Shown piece after piece: positions 24,346 through 36,560 of a stretch of DNA of 64,000 bases; position 1 is the first letter of the stretch; each line of letters opens with the position of its first letter. The translations under genes and the position numbers were made by a program. The notes below the pieces were generated by a model. The model did not search any database. It was not told the DNA's origin and worked only from the letters and a program-made list of their open reading frames with translations. The stretch comes from Lepisosteus oculatus (Eukaryota > Chordata > Actinopteri > Semionotiformes > Lepisosteidae): NCBI RefSeq assembly GCF_040954835.1, contig NC_090723.1, forward strand, positions 7,264,001-7,328,000, given 5' to 3'.

Positions 24346-27300
24346 CGTGCATAATGGCGTTTTCCCTGGCGAGCAGACCAGGGCTTCCCAAGAACTCCCC
24401 TTACCGGAAAAAACGCAGGGTGCATTGCTCTTCTAGTTCATAATGCTCCTTATTTGCGTTAATATTTAAGTGTTTAAAGTTTTTTTCTGAAGAAAAACGA
24501 TATCGCTTCCAGTATTTACAGAATCTTAAAACTAAAAAAATGTATATTTTAAAAAAAAATCTTCAATTTATCACGCGCAAGAATGCAATGAGGTTGCAAT
24601 GATATGTAAGCCCAAAATATTATTTCATAACGCCCAGGGGCACACAAGCATTCGGGAAGTGTCGGCATAAAATGACAACGCGCCTGTTAATTTAGAATTA
24701 TAATCAATATTTATAATATATAATTTATCATTACAATTTAATGCAACTTGTGTTAATGGGGCGCATAACCCATGAACTGTTTTAGAAATGGCCACAAGGT
24801 GACGCTGTCTCTGCAACAGCTTTGACGGTCAAAGGTCGGGGTCGTGGGAGAGACCACGTTTCATCTGCGTGCTTTGGTACTTCTGACGCAGTAACTCCGG
24901 GGGAGCCGGTGTGTACGAGGAGGATAGTAAGGGATTACAAAACGCCACGTTAATGCTTCAATTTAGATTTTTATCCGCGATGTTCCTTCTGCAGAGCGAG
25001 GTGTTGGGTAACAGGGATTGCACGACACGCAGTGGCTTAGATAACGTTATTACTAGTGGTTTAACACAAATCCACTTGATTTTAAGGGACTAGAAGATGC
25101 ATACCAGGGCAGTGGTTTTTAGAGAGAAAAAAAAACAAATCCATTGGGAAAACCGTTGATAGTACGTTTGAAAATAATAATAAAACACTTTATTTTATAT
25201 AGCGCCTTTAAAGGTGGCTTCTCAAAGCGCTGAAATAACATTAAATAACATTAAACTTAACATTACTGCAAAATGAAAGAGACAAGAACCGTAAATCAGG
25301 ACACTAGAGAAGGTGTTGTTAACGATCACATTCAGGAAGGCAAACTTCACGAGTGGAACACGTGCCGGGACAGAAAACACGCACACCCACCCCGGTCAGT
25401 GCCTCTAGTGTCATGTAATACGTGATGGCGGTTGGAGATGACGCTCCTGTTTTTCATTTGCCCAGTTCTCGAATTGATAGGTGCGAGTACGGACTGCGTC
25501 CGCCATGTCAGAAAAAAAATATTGGGTTTTTCCACTTAAAAAAAATAAAACCTTCCTTGGTGGGGGGATGATGTATTTAAGTGTAAAAGACTGACGAGGA
25601 ATTAAAGAGAATTCCTTCCCCTCGGCTCCTGCTCTTCCTTTCTCTATGAGAGTCCACAGCCTCCCTCTGGATATTTCTAAGAAGCGACAGCTCTTGATCG
25701 CATGAAGCAAAAATATCAGATTTACGGAGATGGGGGGGACGGTTTTTTCTTTAATCGTTGCGCTAATCTGTGCGGCCGTATGGTCGCGGATAATGATCAC
25801 GTGGTTATGGACTGTTTCCTACCTTGTGGGCCAATGGGTGTCGTCGGGTGACATTTATTGCCGAAATTTAATTTGTTGTTTAGAGGTGAGCAGGCAGGAC
25901 ATCACAGCTGTAGACCCCCAGAGGAGAAGGAGGAAAACACATCGGAGTGGCATATGACAACATCTCTCTCGTAGCACCCGGGACTGATCCAGAGGGCTCT
26001 CTCCTTCATAGTGAGGAAGGAGCTGTCCGGGAGGGGAGGAGATGCGGAGCTCCTTTACCTGCTGATTATTCACGGAGGAAGAAGGGAACCTGAACAAACA
26101 TTCATGCAGCTGCTTAGTCCTTTTTGCACACTGAAATGGTTTATTGTAAAATCTGACCTGTTCAAAATCAGTTGGCCCAGGGCTGCAATGATCGCTTCGA
26201 GTGACACTCAGTCCAGAAGTTCTATGAGTTTTAAGAAATTAAACATAAATGATGAAATTCTTGCTTTTTTTCCCACTCATAAACCTGCCCACTTTGAAAT
26301 CCCCCAAATTGTGTCCCCCCCCCCACCCCCACCCCCCCAGAATGGAACAGGGTTTGTGTGTGGAGCCTATTACAGAAGTGACACTGTCTACATTGCAGAG
26401 ATGTCAGACTCTACCACGTCTATCTGGACTGTGGAGTCTCTTAGCAGACCTAGTGCATTAATATTGTCACTTTCCAGTCCATAACGGGAATCAGATTTAA
26501 AAGTTGGTCAGATAACATGGCAGTTTTATTTTATTTTAGAGTCCTCTCAGCATTGAAGATGGCATTTTCACTCTGCACCATTTCAGTTCATTACAAGTGA
26601 TTCAAGATCACGCTGGGCACCACCGGAGTTTATGAGCTCGACTGCCTCTGTGAAAACACGTCAGCCCTGTTGCAGCACATTCTTCTCCTAGTGTGTAACA
26701 GTAACACATCAACACGTCTGTGAGTGTGGTGGGTAAGGGGGCCCAATCACGCGCCATCAAAAAAAGCCTAATTGAACTGGAGAGGCATGCACAGACACAA
26801 CACCCAGTTTTGCAAGGTGGCCGATGTTCACCACTGTGAAGAATCCGTTCAGACAGCCCTGCGAGGCTGGGATTACAGCCCATAGTTGCGGCTCTCGGCG
26901 AGAGGTGCCTCTTGTCCGTTTTCGCCCGAAACGACTCGCTACAGTTGCCTGCTGGGCCGACGAAACGCCACGTAGAGGAGGGCCACACCACACCGCAGCC
27001 GAGAGGAGCCGCTGAGATACCCAGCTCTGGCACAAACACAGCTGACAGCCAGCGGCGTTGCTCTCGTCCTCCAGTTCTGCCACGCACGCAGGGGGCAATA
27101 GAATGAGATCCGCCGTTAGAAGCCCAGGATTACACACATCATGGCTGCTGTCCTCACGGGCTTTCAGGCTTTTCCGAATCACGTGACGTGGGAGGGGTGT
27201 CCCGTTTTGCATTTTGCTGGGGGCTGCACTCCTTACCCCACAGGATTTACTTTTGGTGATCTATATAAGCCAAAGAAGCCTGGAGCAGAGGGGGTAAGAA

Positions 27301-27440
27301 GTGTCCGTGGTATAAAAACAGCTGCCTGGCAGGAGTGGACAGTAAGCAGCTGGCAGATGTTGCTGGATCAGAGAGATCCTGCAGGGAATGGGGTGCTACT
27401 CTGCGGGGGATAGTAACCCACCGTCCCTGGAGCGGGCCGT
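24346..27440. other. Intergenic region, nags to LRR gene
   Basis: This stretch lies upstream of nags and downstream of the LRR gene stop. It contains an L2 3' tail on the minus strand (about 25173-25245), a C-rich tract near 26310-26338 and a minus-strand poly(A)-like hexamer cluster near 26525-26540, which could end the LRR transcript. Open frames here (for example 26011-26484 on the plus strand) match nothing I know and lack convincing splice sites. Confidence 0.5.
25173..25245 (-). mobile_element. L2 3' tail fragment
   Basis: This is the reverse complement of the L2 tail at about 10205-10255: ATT-type repeat, TTTATTTTATATAGCGCC, then TTTAAAGGTGGCTTCTCAAA and GCGCT. Only the last 70 or so bases are present. 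Confidence 0.75.
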
Positions 27441-30400
27441 TTATTTCTCCTGGGGGTCCGAGCCCTCAGCCTCGCTCCAGGTCTTTCCCTGGTTCTTCTT
27501 GCGGTTCCTCTCGGCCATGACGATGGCCGCGATGACGGTGACCAGCACGGTGACCGTGATGACCAGCACCGTGGCGGTCTCGGCCACGCACAGCTGGCTG
27601 TCCACCCAGGCGAGCGAGGCGCCGGCCAGCTGCCAGGGCTGGTGGCAGGTGATGTTCTTGTAGTCGTCGATGTGGAGGTGCCGCACGCTGAGGATCTTGC
27701 TGAAGACGCGGTGCAGGTCGCAGTCGCAGTCCCAGGGGTTGCCGGCCAGCTGGAGGTGCGTTCCCGGGGTGTGCAGGTTGAGGAACGTCTTGAATTTGAG
27801 GTGCTCCAGGCCGTTCCCCTCCAGCCCCAGCAGGGAGAGGCTGTGCAGCGAGGTGAAGACTTCCGTGTCGATCTTGGAGATGTTGTTCTGTCCCAGCAGG
27901 AGCACTTCCAGGCTCTGCAGCATGGCCAGCGTCCCCTCCCGCAGGACCCTCAGCTGGTTGCCCTGCAGGAAGAGGTGGCGCAGTCGGGACAGGCCCCGGA
28001 AGGCCCCCGGCTCCACTATCCGGATGCGGTTGTGGCTCAGGTCCAGCTTCTCCAGGTTCTCCAGCCCTTCCAGGCTGAGGAACTCCAGGGTCTCCAGGTC
28101 GTTCCTGTCCAGGTGCAGCTCCCGCAGAGACGCCAGGCTGTGGGAGAAGTCCGGGGGCAGCCGGTGCAACTCGTTGTGACTCAGGTCCAGCTTCTCCAGG
28201 AAGGCGAGAGAGGAGAACGCCTGAAACAGCGGCAACAGTAACAGGTTACCCTTCTACATCACCCACTCCTGCCATGCCAACTTCCTCTGAATATTTTAAT
28301 AGAAAAGGTTATCCTTGACAACCACCGATAAAACTAGGACAGACCAGCAACGATGGCGAAATACAAATTAAGACAGCTAATTCCAGGAAATAGGGCTGGT
28401 AGGTAATAAATGACCTACATTCTGCAGTGACGTTATCTTTTACCTGGGGCTCCAGTGACTGTATGCCGCTTTCCGACAGCACCAAGATCCGCAGAGACCA
28501 CAGACCACTGAAGGAGTGGCTCTGCAGCTCCGACAGATTGTTGCCCCCGAGATCCAGGAGCCATGTGCCGTGGGGCATGGTCCGGGGCACGTGGGTGAGC
28601 CCGCGGGCCCGGCAGTCCACCAGGTTGGAAGAGTCGTAGCACAGGCAGTGGTGGGGGCAGAGCTTGGAGGACCCCGTCAGGGCGGCGGCGAGGAGGAGCA
28701 GAAGAGCCGGCCGGAGCATCTCCGCCTGCAGGACCTCCCAGAGCCTGGGAAAGGAAGGCGGGTCTGGCTCTGCTCTCCCTGGGGTGGGCTTGGCTTTATT
28801 TATGTGGAGTCAACCTTTGCGAACAGCAGACTTGTCCTCCAGATGCAAGATCTGCAACAACAGAGCAGAACCCACCCGGAACACATTTAGCAACTCGTTC
28901 CAACTTGCTTTGAGAACGCAGCTACCCCTTGGGATGCCGATAACGATGGGAAATATTCCCCAAGATTTTTTCCAGATTGGAGATCGGGAAGGAGAAGGCA
29001 CAGCAAACACAAACGCGCTTTGTCGCACAGCAAAGAGACGAAGCTCTCATCTTCGTGAGGCTGCTCAATACCAAAGCTACAAGATGCTAAGAGCAATCGT
29101 GGCCCTACACGAGGTCATGATCTCAGATGTGAGGAAGTTTCTTGGACTTATGAGCACATTTGACAAAGAAAATGGAAAGATAATATTAGCTACCTGGTCA
29201 GGCTGTTGAGGGTCCCTGTTTGATTCTTCAACAGGCTACTAGCAACAAAATGGACATGATGGGAGAAATGTCCTTATGTTTGGAAGATATTATCTCATTC
29301 TTCCACAAGTCTTTGCTCTAATCCCCAAATTGTGAGCGAAGTAGCCCGTGCCCCTGAAGGTGCAGTATTAGGCACAGGGGTTTTGACTTCTGGGGGAGTA
29401 CTCAACAGCACCAGTGACCCCAAGATACTGCCAGAGGCTCTGGCTGTCCACAGTTAAATACAATTTTGGATGACCTCCAGCAAAAAGGGGGCTGGATTTA
29501 TGTTAGAGCAGAGCCTCATATAATTCCCTGTAAAAATCTGATTATATAAACAGAGGACGCAGCTGGGTCGCTGGGTTTTTTTCTGCTAGAAATGAAATCA
29601 AACCGCACCTTGAAATGCATGTAGCGGACATGGGATTCATCGTTTTATAAGCATTCAAAACTATTTTCCATCATAATAAAAAATAGCAAATAATTTACCT
29701 GGGAGGAAGCATTATAGGTTTTAAAAATTAAACACGGACGTGGCATATATAATATGCCGTAAGAATCGTGAAAACTGCTGTAGCATCAAAGCTGTAACTA
29801 TTTTCTATTTCCGATATTAAGATTAATGCTTACAGTAATACCAAGACCAAACTGCTAAAAGACTTTGACCTTCCCTGTAGTACTGAAAAACATCCTCAAA
29901 AAAGTCAGATAGGTGCTGCTCTCTCGGAGCGGTAAAAGTGAGTTGTTTCTGTGGTAGCAGCGTCGAGATCTTGATGAAGTCGTCTCCCGGCTCTGTTAGA
30001 CTGATTGACAGGGCAATTAGATTGCCGCGAGCCGTGTCCATTCATAATTGAACAAGGTGCGAGTCGTACCATATGGCTGAACACCATAAACAACTTAATG
30101 AACTAGATTAAAAATTGATGTTCTGCGTTCAGTTGTTTATTGTTCAATCCTCTGCTTCTGGGAAACTGCACAGGCGGTGGGAGAAATTAAAATTATGTAA
30201 TGTTTTTGACAGCGTCGACTGAATTCACACGAAACTGTTAGAAATACGCCACATAAATAAATAAAAAATGCTTATTTTGTTATGTCTCCAAGGCTCAAGT
30301 TATATATTCCCCCACGCTAACGAAACCATTCTGAAATTGACCAAGTTAAATGCAGGCTTAAAGATGTTCTTGGCAAAAAACACACTTATGTAACTACGCA

Positions 30401-30701
30401 AAGCTACAAATAGGCTACATTCTTCTTTTAGCCCAATTATTGAAACATTAAACAACATGCAGAGTTCAGGTTAAAATAAATGTAGGAGTTTTTGTGCGAC
30501 TTACCTAAAGGCTGTTTTGAAAGCAGTTTTACGCTACCTGAACAGTACGCAAGCTTTTCTTGAGCTCATAATATTACTAATAATAAAATACTAAAACCCT
30601 GCTGCTTTTCGAATAGACTCGCTGTTGTTCTGAAGCAGGTTTAAAAGTATTGGAGATGCAGAAACAAACAAACAAACAAAGACTTACCTCACATCCTCCA
30701 T
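27441..30701 (-). CDS. Type I membrane leucine-rich-repeat protein, unnamed
   Basis: Two certain coding exons, 28744-28444 and 28220-27441, are joined in phase 0. Starting at the Met at 28719 they give 351 aa. A possible upstream exon (30701-30688, ATG plus 11 nt, donor GTAAGT) joins in frame to the acceptor before 28744 and adds 13 residues (MEDVRLWEVLQAE). The protein has a hydrophobic leader (LRPALLLLLAAALTG) and an N-terminal cysteine cap (CPHHCLC...VDC). About eight 24-residue LRRs follow (for example LEKLDLSHNELHRLPPDF), with the intron inside the second. A C-terminal cap (NPWDCDCDL...C...C) precedes one transmembrane helix (TVLVITVTVLVTVIAAIVMA) and a short polar tail. It should sit at the cell surface as a binding or adhesion protein. 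LRRC26-like channel subunits and glycoprotein-Ib-like proteins share this design, but I do not recognise a specific orthologue. Confidence 0.85.
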
Positions 30702-31259
30702 CGCAGGAGAGAGGGCTCTGGCGATGCGTCTCTGCAAACCGTTCGCGTCCTTTGGAGAGAACAGCGCTCGACTGAGCCTGCTCTCGCTCTCTCTCTCTTC
30801 CTGACGTCCGCTGCAAAGGTAGTCTTTCTCATCACCCCACTCCTTCTGTTGGAGTTATCCGTGTACAAATCCCGTTTAATGTTTACCTGCTTAGAAATAA
30901 AACGCCATTGGACAGATAGTAAAAACAACTTTCAGATAGGCATCAATATTTCATGCAGTTTTAGTACTTGAAAGAAATCTCTCAGTGTATGTATCGCTCA
31001 GAATTAAACTGATGTGTTATATTTAAGATACTGAGCAGGGCTGCCAAACTCAATTGCAGGACGATGCAGTATCTTCTGTTTTTTTATTCAACCTAAGCAG
31101 ACGATTAAACACTTAAACAATTAACCTAAGTATTTTCTTAGACATATTTGGGATTTTTCTTAAGGCTTCTTTTTACTAAAATCACCTATGCAGTAAATGC
31201 ATTCTCACACCTGTCTTACTCAGGACATTATTGATAAACATAATAATACGACAGTATTG

Positions 31260-31515
31260 TCATCGTCCTATTCATCCGGCCAGCCCATCACAGGGCACAC
31301 AGACACAAACACACGCACTCACACCAGGGCCGGTTTTCCCAGAAGTCAATTATCCTACCAGGATGTCGTTGGTAGACTGTGGACTGTGGGCAGAAACTGA
31401 AGCGCACTGGGGAAATTCACTCGAACACGAAGAGAACATACAAACTCCTCACAGACAGCACCCAGGTCCGGTATTGAACCCAGTCCCCGGAGGTGCAAGG
31501 CACCATACCGCTCAT
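31260..31515 (-). mobile_element. tRNA-derived SINE, family B, diverged
   Basis: Reverse-complement order of family B modules: CCCATCACAGGGCACACAGA, CCACAGTCC-type segment, GTTTGTATGTTCTC on the minus strand, then the degraded head near 31490-31515. Confidence 0.6.
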
Positions 31516-31554
31516 AATTGTCCTAAATGTTTGTAAATATGTGCTAATTGTTGC

Positions 31555-31728
31555 AAAGGAAGCGATAAAGGTTTATTCTACCCTCCTTCAGGTATGGAGA
31601 AGACTCTGAAGGAAGAAGCAGCTGAAAAAAAAAACTCCACACCCAGAACGTCGCGTCTCTTTTCTTTTCTGCGCGGAATAAACCTTTACCTGTTCCTTCC
31701 TTTACCGGTTTCTCGCAGCCTGGCGCAG
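31555..31728. mobile_element. Palindromic repeat element, diverged
   Basis: AAAGGAAGCGATAAAGGTTT on the left and GCGGAATAAACCTTTACCTG, TTCC, CGCAGCCTGGCGCAG on the right. The core is strongly altered. Confidence 0.5.
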
Positions 31729-31947
31729 ATACCGACTCTTTTTTTTCACTGATTGTTGCTGCTTTGGCGATACTGTAAGCAATCGGTCATGCAAACACAG
31801 TGAATTTGAATTGAAAACACAGATGATACCAACCGGTGTAACCGAGACCCCGGTTGGAGCAAACTCGAATGATGTAATTAGCTGCGTCATTGCAATAATT
31901 CTCATCAGACACTCTGAGGCGATTAATCCGTAACTGCGCCGTTAATT

Positions 31948-32131
31948 GGCTTCATTACTCTGCTCTCCTCCCCACTGATAGCTGATGTGTGGTGAGTGTT
32001 CTGGCGCACTATGGCTGCCGTCGCATCATCCAGGTGGATGCTGCACATTGGTGGTGGTGGAGAGGAGTCCCCATTACCTGTAAAGCGCTTTGAGTGGAGT
32101 GTCCAGAAAAAGCGCTATATAAGTGTAAGCA

Positions 32132-32166
<35 letters not shown>
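31948..32166 (+). mobile_element. 5S-SINE 3' part
   Basis: CATCATCCAGGTGGATGCTG, TACCTGTAAAGCGCTTTGAG, TGGAGTGTCCAGAAAAAGCG, CTATATAAGTGTAAGCAATT, then an ATT repeat. The 5' head is absent. Confidence 0.75.
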
Positions 32167-32168
<2 letters not shown>

Positions 32169-33011
32169 CAGTGAGCATCTTGTTTAATCAACCGTAAAGT
32201 ACCTTAAGAAAGATGTCGTAATGAGAAAGTTCTTAATTGATTAATTGGCTCTTCAGGCTGGAACAAAGCCCGGGGAGCTCCGTTTACACCGCGCTCTGCC
32301 TGCGCTTCTTTCACGGCTTAGCGAAAACACGACGTGCTGTGTGTCCTGGGCTTTATCGGCACTGAGGGAGACAGCGCGGCAGCAATGCGTCCCGCAGAGG
32401 AACCTCTGGGCAGTGAAAGCACAGGGGGACGCGCTAGAGGACACGAACCGCGTGTCGGGGACGAGGGAACACCAGCCCCCGTAGTTCTGAATAATGGATA
32501 GAAGGTCGTGTTTACCAGGGGATCAGGGGAGTAGGGTTTCTAGATTATCAGCGCCCCGCTTTTGTTAGGCAGTGGAAAGCGCCCCCTTAAATGAGATCAA
32601 TTATTAAAGGAGGGAAAATGAAACGTTTCAAGTATCGTGTATTCGCTAGATATCACATCCAGCGGCCTTCCTCGGAAAGGATTAGTCAGACTTAATTTCT
32701 GCAGGAGGCTTAAAAACACGCGAAATGTGTTTTGCCTAAACGAATTGGCTGTGTGTGTGTCCGGGGGGGCTTCCATCTGCGACAGGTCCTGCCGCCTCAG
32801 CCGATCAGAATCTCTAAAAACATACATTCCCTGTAAGAAGGCCGACTTGTTTTCTTTGCCCCCTTTAAGAAGGTTAACAGCTTTTATAGCGAGCGTGGTC
32901 GGATGCGTTGTGAACAGGTCTTGTTACTGCACACTGCAGCGCTGTGGCCATCAGTGACATCTTCCACTGGACAAAGTGTGGGTTTCCTCCCATAGTGCAC
33001 TGACGGACTGG

Positions 33012-33112
33012 TAGGAACAAGTAATAGGTGTATTGCAGGCAGACGGAAAACACAACGTTTCGGCCGTGGAGCCTTCTTCGGGTGTGAGGGGAGTGGAGTG
33101 ACTCACACCCGA
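33012..33112. mobile_element. Palindromic repeat element, half copy
   Basis: GGAACAAGTAATAGGTGTAT, ACGGAAAACACAACGTTTCG, GCCGTGGAGCCTTCTTCGGG, ending in an ACTCACACCCGAAG inversion. The right arm is missing. Confidence 0.6.
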
Positions 33113-36100
33113 AGAGACGGTCTTGATTCTTAGCTGCCCACTAACCCAGTCTTGTTTAAAACTGGTTGAACCCGGCGATCGAGAGATTCGAGTACGACAC
33201 CACGGGCTTGCAAGAGATCTCCGGCTCTTCCACTAGGTGCGCACTAAATCTGAGGGCTGGTGGGCATTATATAAGATGGCCACGTCAATAATTCCGTTTC
33301 TAAATAATCCCCCCCGCTGGCGTGGTAAATACGATGAAATAGTTTCAGGGATTAATGTAGGGACGGCAAATGTACGTGTGCATATCTAGAAAATAGCGGC
33401 AGTTCCGAGAAAATCCTACTTTGTGAGAGGTTTTACTCGGGAAAATTATTAGGTACACGGACTTTCTTGACCACCAGGGTAGCGTGGGCGGCTTATCCCT
33501 TCTGTACTGATGGCACAGTAAACCATATTCTGATGTAATTTCAAAGCTTTGCTTCTGAACAATTATGACGCAATTACTGAAAGCTATGAAAATAAGTGTT
33601 TTTGAAACCTCATAGAAGCATGACGGTTGTTGTTTTGAGGTGGGCTGTTCGCCAAAATTCATTTTGGCTATACTTGCGATATTCCCCCCTGGACGACAAT
33701 GGATCGTTTATCAGCGTCAAAAATAACTTATTTCATGGAATGAACAATGATTGCAAACACAATCGAGAGCTGTTGTGTGAATCGCCATTTATGAAAAAGA
33801 CTCGCCACAAATTCGCTCTAGATTTGCTTTGTGTTAATGTATGATACCCCTAATCAAACGTCCCGTTTAAAAACCCACACTGTATTGTAACGTGAATTTC
33901 GAGGTGCGTCTGCTGATTTTCACGATGTTCGTGTTTAGAATTGCCCAATTGTCTTGTACAACCTTATGCGTCTTAACAGCCTGTAGCATACAACCGAACA
34001 CACATTCTGTTGACACTTTTCGCTATTTTGTTCAGTGTAAATAAAAGTTAATTAAACGATATTTCTGCTTCACTGATACCTTTCCAGGTTTTATTGCGCG
34101 ATAACTCACCTAAACCGTTCCCTGGTAGAGTTGAAGTTCTCGCCAGCGAGGCATCAATCGCGCCATCTGCTGGCGAGGGTAAGAAACGCACCAGCGCCAG
34201 AGTTCGCTCAGCACTGGGAGAACCTGCAGGCGGAAGCTCGCGGTGCAACACCGTCGCCATTCAGCTATTTATAATTCAATACCCCTGCGCCGCATGAAGC
34301 AAGTTATTAACCGATGCCAAAACGAGACGCACGGGTTTGTGAAGGGCCGTAATTTACACGATCTTCCCCATCTCACGGACGCATGTTCCGGAAATGAAGC
34401 AGTGAAGGAGTGGTGAACAGTCATCCTCATCGATTTGATTTAGTGATTTGCCAACAGTAAACCGTGAAGGTGGGGAGGAAACTGTGAACGTAGAAATCCC
34501 ACAATGGAACGAAGTACAAGTGAGACGTCGAATTAAGCATCTAAAGCAGATTTTTTTTTTATCTTAGGTGCCTTTGGAAATAAACATTCTGAAGTTACTA
34601 CAGGGTCGATATTTAAGAATCACAGACTACAGGGTAAGCAAAAGATTATGTTCGAGGTTTCTCTTCAGTGACCTATCTCTGGAAATCTACCACACGCCGC
34701 CTTAAGACAAAGTACTATATATAGAAATTAATTAAGAAAACCAATACAAAATGAGAAAAAATACCCCCATTTAAAATGTCAAAATGTGAATCCTTGTTCA
34801 GTTATGCTCTACATATACTCTATATTGAGTTTTGGCTTTATTGGAGTCGAGCATAAATAAACTACACACCTAGAGCCGGCTTGTTGCTGCAGTCTTGGGC
34901 ACCTGTTGGTGTGGAGTTTGCATGCTCACCCCACATTTGTATGGCTCTTCCTCCTACTTGTTAAAGACACCCAGTCACTGGTTGGCCTTTATGATTTAAC
35001 GTTTCCTTCCAGGGTGGGTCAATTTCCTGTGCCCAAGGGGAAGAGGGCTGCCCCCCCCAACACATTGCTCTGCCCTGCTGTCTACCCCATCAGCGGGGGC
35101 TGGGCAGATAAGCAAGCTGCCGAGGTACCGTTAAAGAATCTGAGCCCATCATGATGTCACACCTCCTCCTCAGTCCAGCTAGTCTTATATAGGTCACCTG
35201 TTTGTCAAGGATGGAAACACCTACAAGTTATCTGTCGATCAGTTAAGCAAGGACTTCAATTAAGACAAGCCCAGTCCTCAGAGGGCTAAAGAATTCGAGG
35301 AGTTTTGTTACAAATACCATACCTACAATTAGGTACAGCTAATAATAACAGATAAGCTAATAACCAGCTTGCTTATCGAATTTTAAATCTTAGCAATTTA
35401 TCAAGAACTACAAAGTGGCTCGGCAAGATTAAGTGAATTCCTTGCTGCAAATTGCTCCTCCCTCACCACAAGTAATACCAGGATAAGTTGTACATTCTTC
35501 CAGGGATGAAATTCTCAAATACAGTGCATTCTTCTCAGGCACTTAATTGGATTATTTGTACTCTAGTACCACACGTTTTCAGCTTGATTTCCTTCCCCAC
35601 AGGGCTCGGTGCCCCCGAGCTCAGAATCACCTGACTCGTGAACAGTGGCGGTGCAGCACGGGGTACTGACTCAGCATTATCAGAGGCGGGTCTCCAGTGG
35701 GGAGTGCAGCATATCAGCAAGTCAGGCATGCAGAGCAATGCACCAATGGATGAGTGCACAGGGTTCCCCCCCCCCCCCTTTAAACCGGACTCCCCATTAT
35801 CTTGTCTACCCCCCAATTTGAAATCGCTCCTGCAGTGCTGCAGCGATGAGGCTGTTTGCTTTCCTCCAGGTGCCCCCATCAGAGCTGACTGCTGCCTTCA
35901 CTGTCCTTCCCACAATGCCTGCAGCACCTGGGCAGTGATTGGCTCTCAGTGACCAAACTTAGAAGCTCAGGGGGCAACCCCTACACCCGACATCTTAGTC
36001 TTCAGTCAGCATTGGAAAGGATCCTGTGGCCAGAGCTACATTAAATGCAAATAAGTAATGAATAGGGATTGTCAACTCCAGTCCCAGAGTCACAGGTTCT

Positions 36101-36437
36101 CTTTCCATCCTGCATGCGTCTTAGTTGAGCTAAGTTGCAACATCTTCCAAACAAACGTTACCTAAAGAGTGGCAGTACAACCTGCAGGTATCTGGTCTTA
36201 TGACTGGAGATGCCCATCATCTATATAGAGCAATACCATCCCAATCCTGGATTCTTGTCAGCAGAGTTCCAAACCTTTATTGTTAATCACTGTAAGTGAA
36301 CCGTTTTCTTGTTCTTACCTTTTAACTTGTCTACACCTGGTTCCAAGTTCAAGAAATGTCAAGATTTATGAGCCTTGTTCTCCACTGGTCAACATGCTTA
36401 CCTTTATTTCTGACTCAGCAGCTTTTGATGGGTGATC

Positions 36438-36560
36438 ATTATCCAGGTGGGGCTGCACACTGGTGGTGGTGGTGGAGGGGTCCCCATTACCTGTAAAGCG
36501 CTCTGAGTGGAGTGTCCAGAAAAGTGCTATGTAAGTGTAAGCAATTATTATATTATAATT
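36438..36560 (+). mobile_element. 5S-SINE 3' tail
   Basis: ATCCAGGTGGGGCTGCACAC, TGGTGG repeat, CCTGTAAAGCGCTCTGAGTG, GTCCAGAAAAGTGCTATGTA, AGTGTAAGCAATTATT. Only the terminal 120 bases are present. Confidence 0.75.

Noticed and set aside
27642-28241. 199-codon plus-strand frame and overlapping frames
   Set aside because: Antisense shadow of the GC-rich LRR exon; the repeated Leu codons read as Gln/Glu/Val-rich nonsense on the other strand.
29823-30041. 72-codon minus-strand frame
   Set aside because: Composition looks coding-like, but there is no known match, no fitting acceptor and no second exon.
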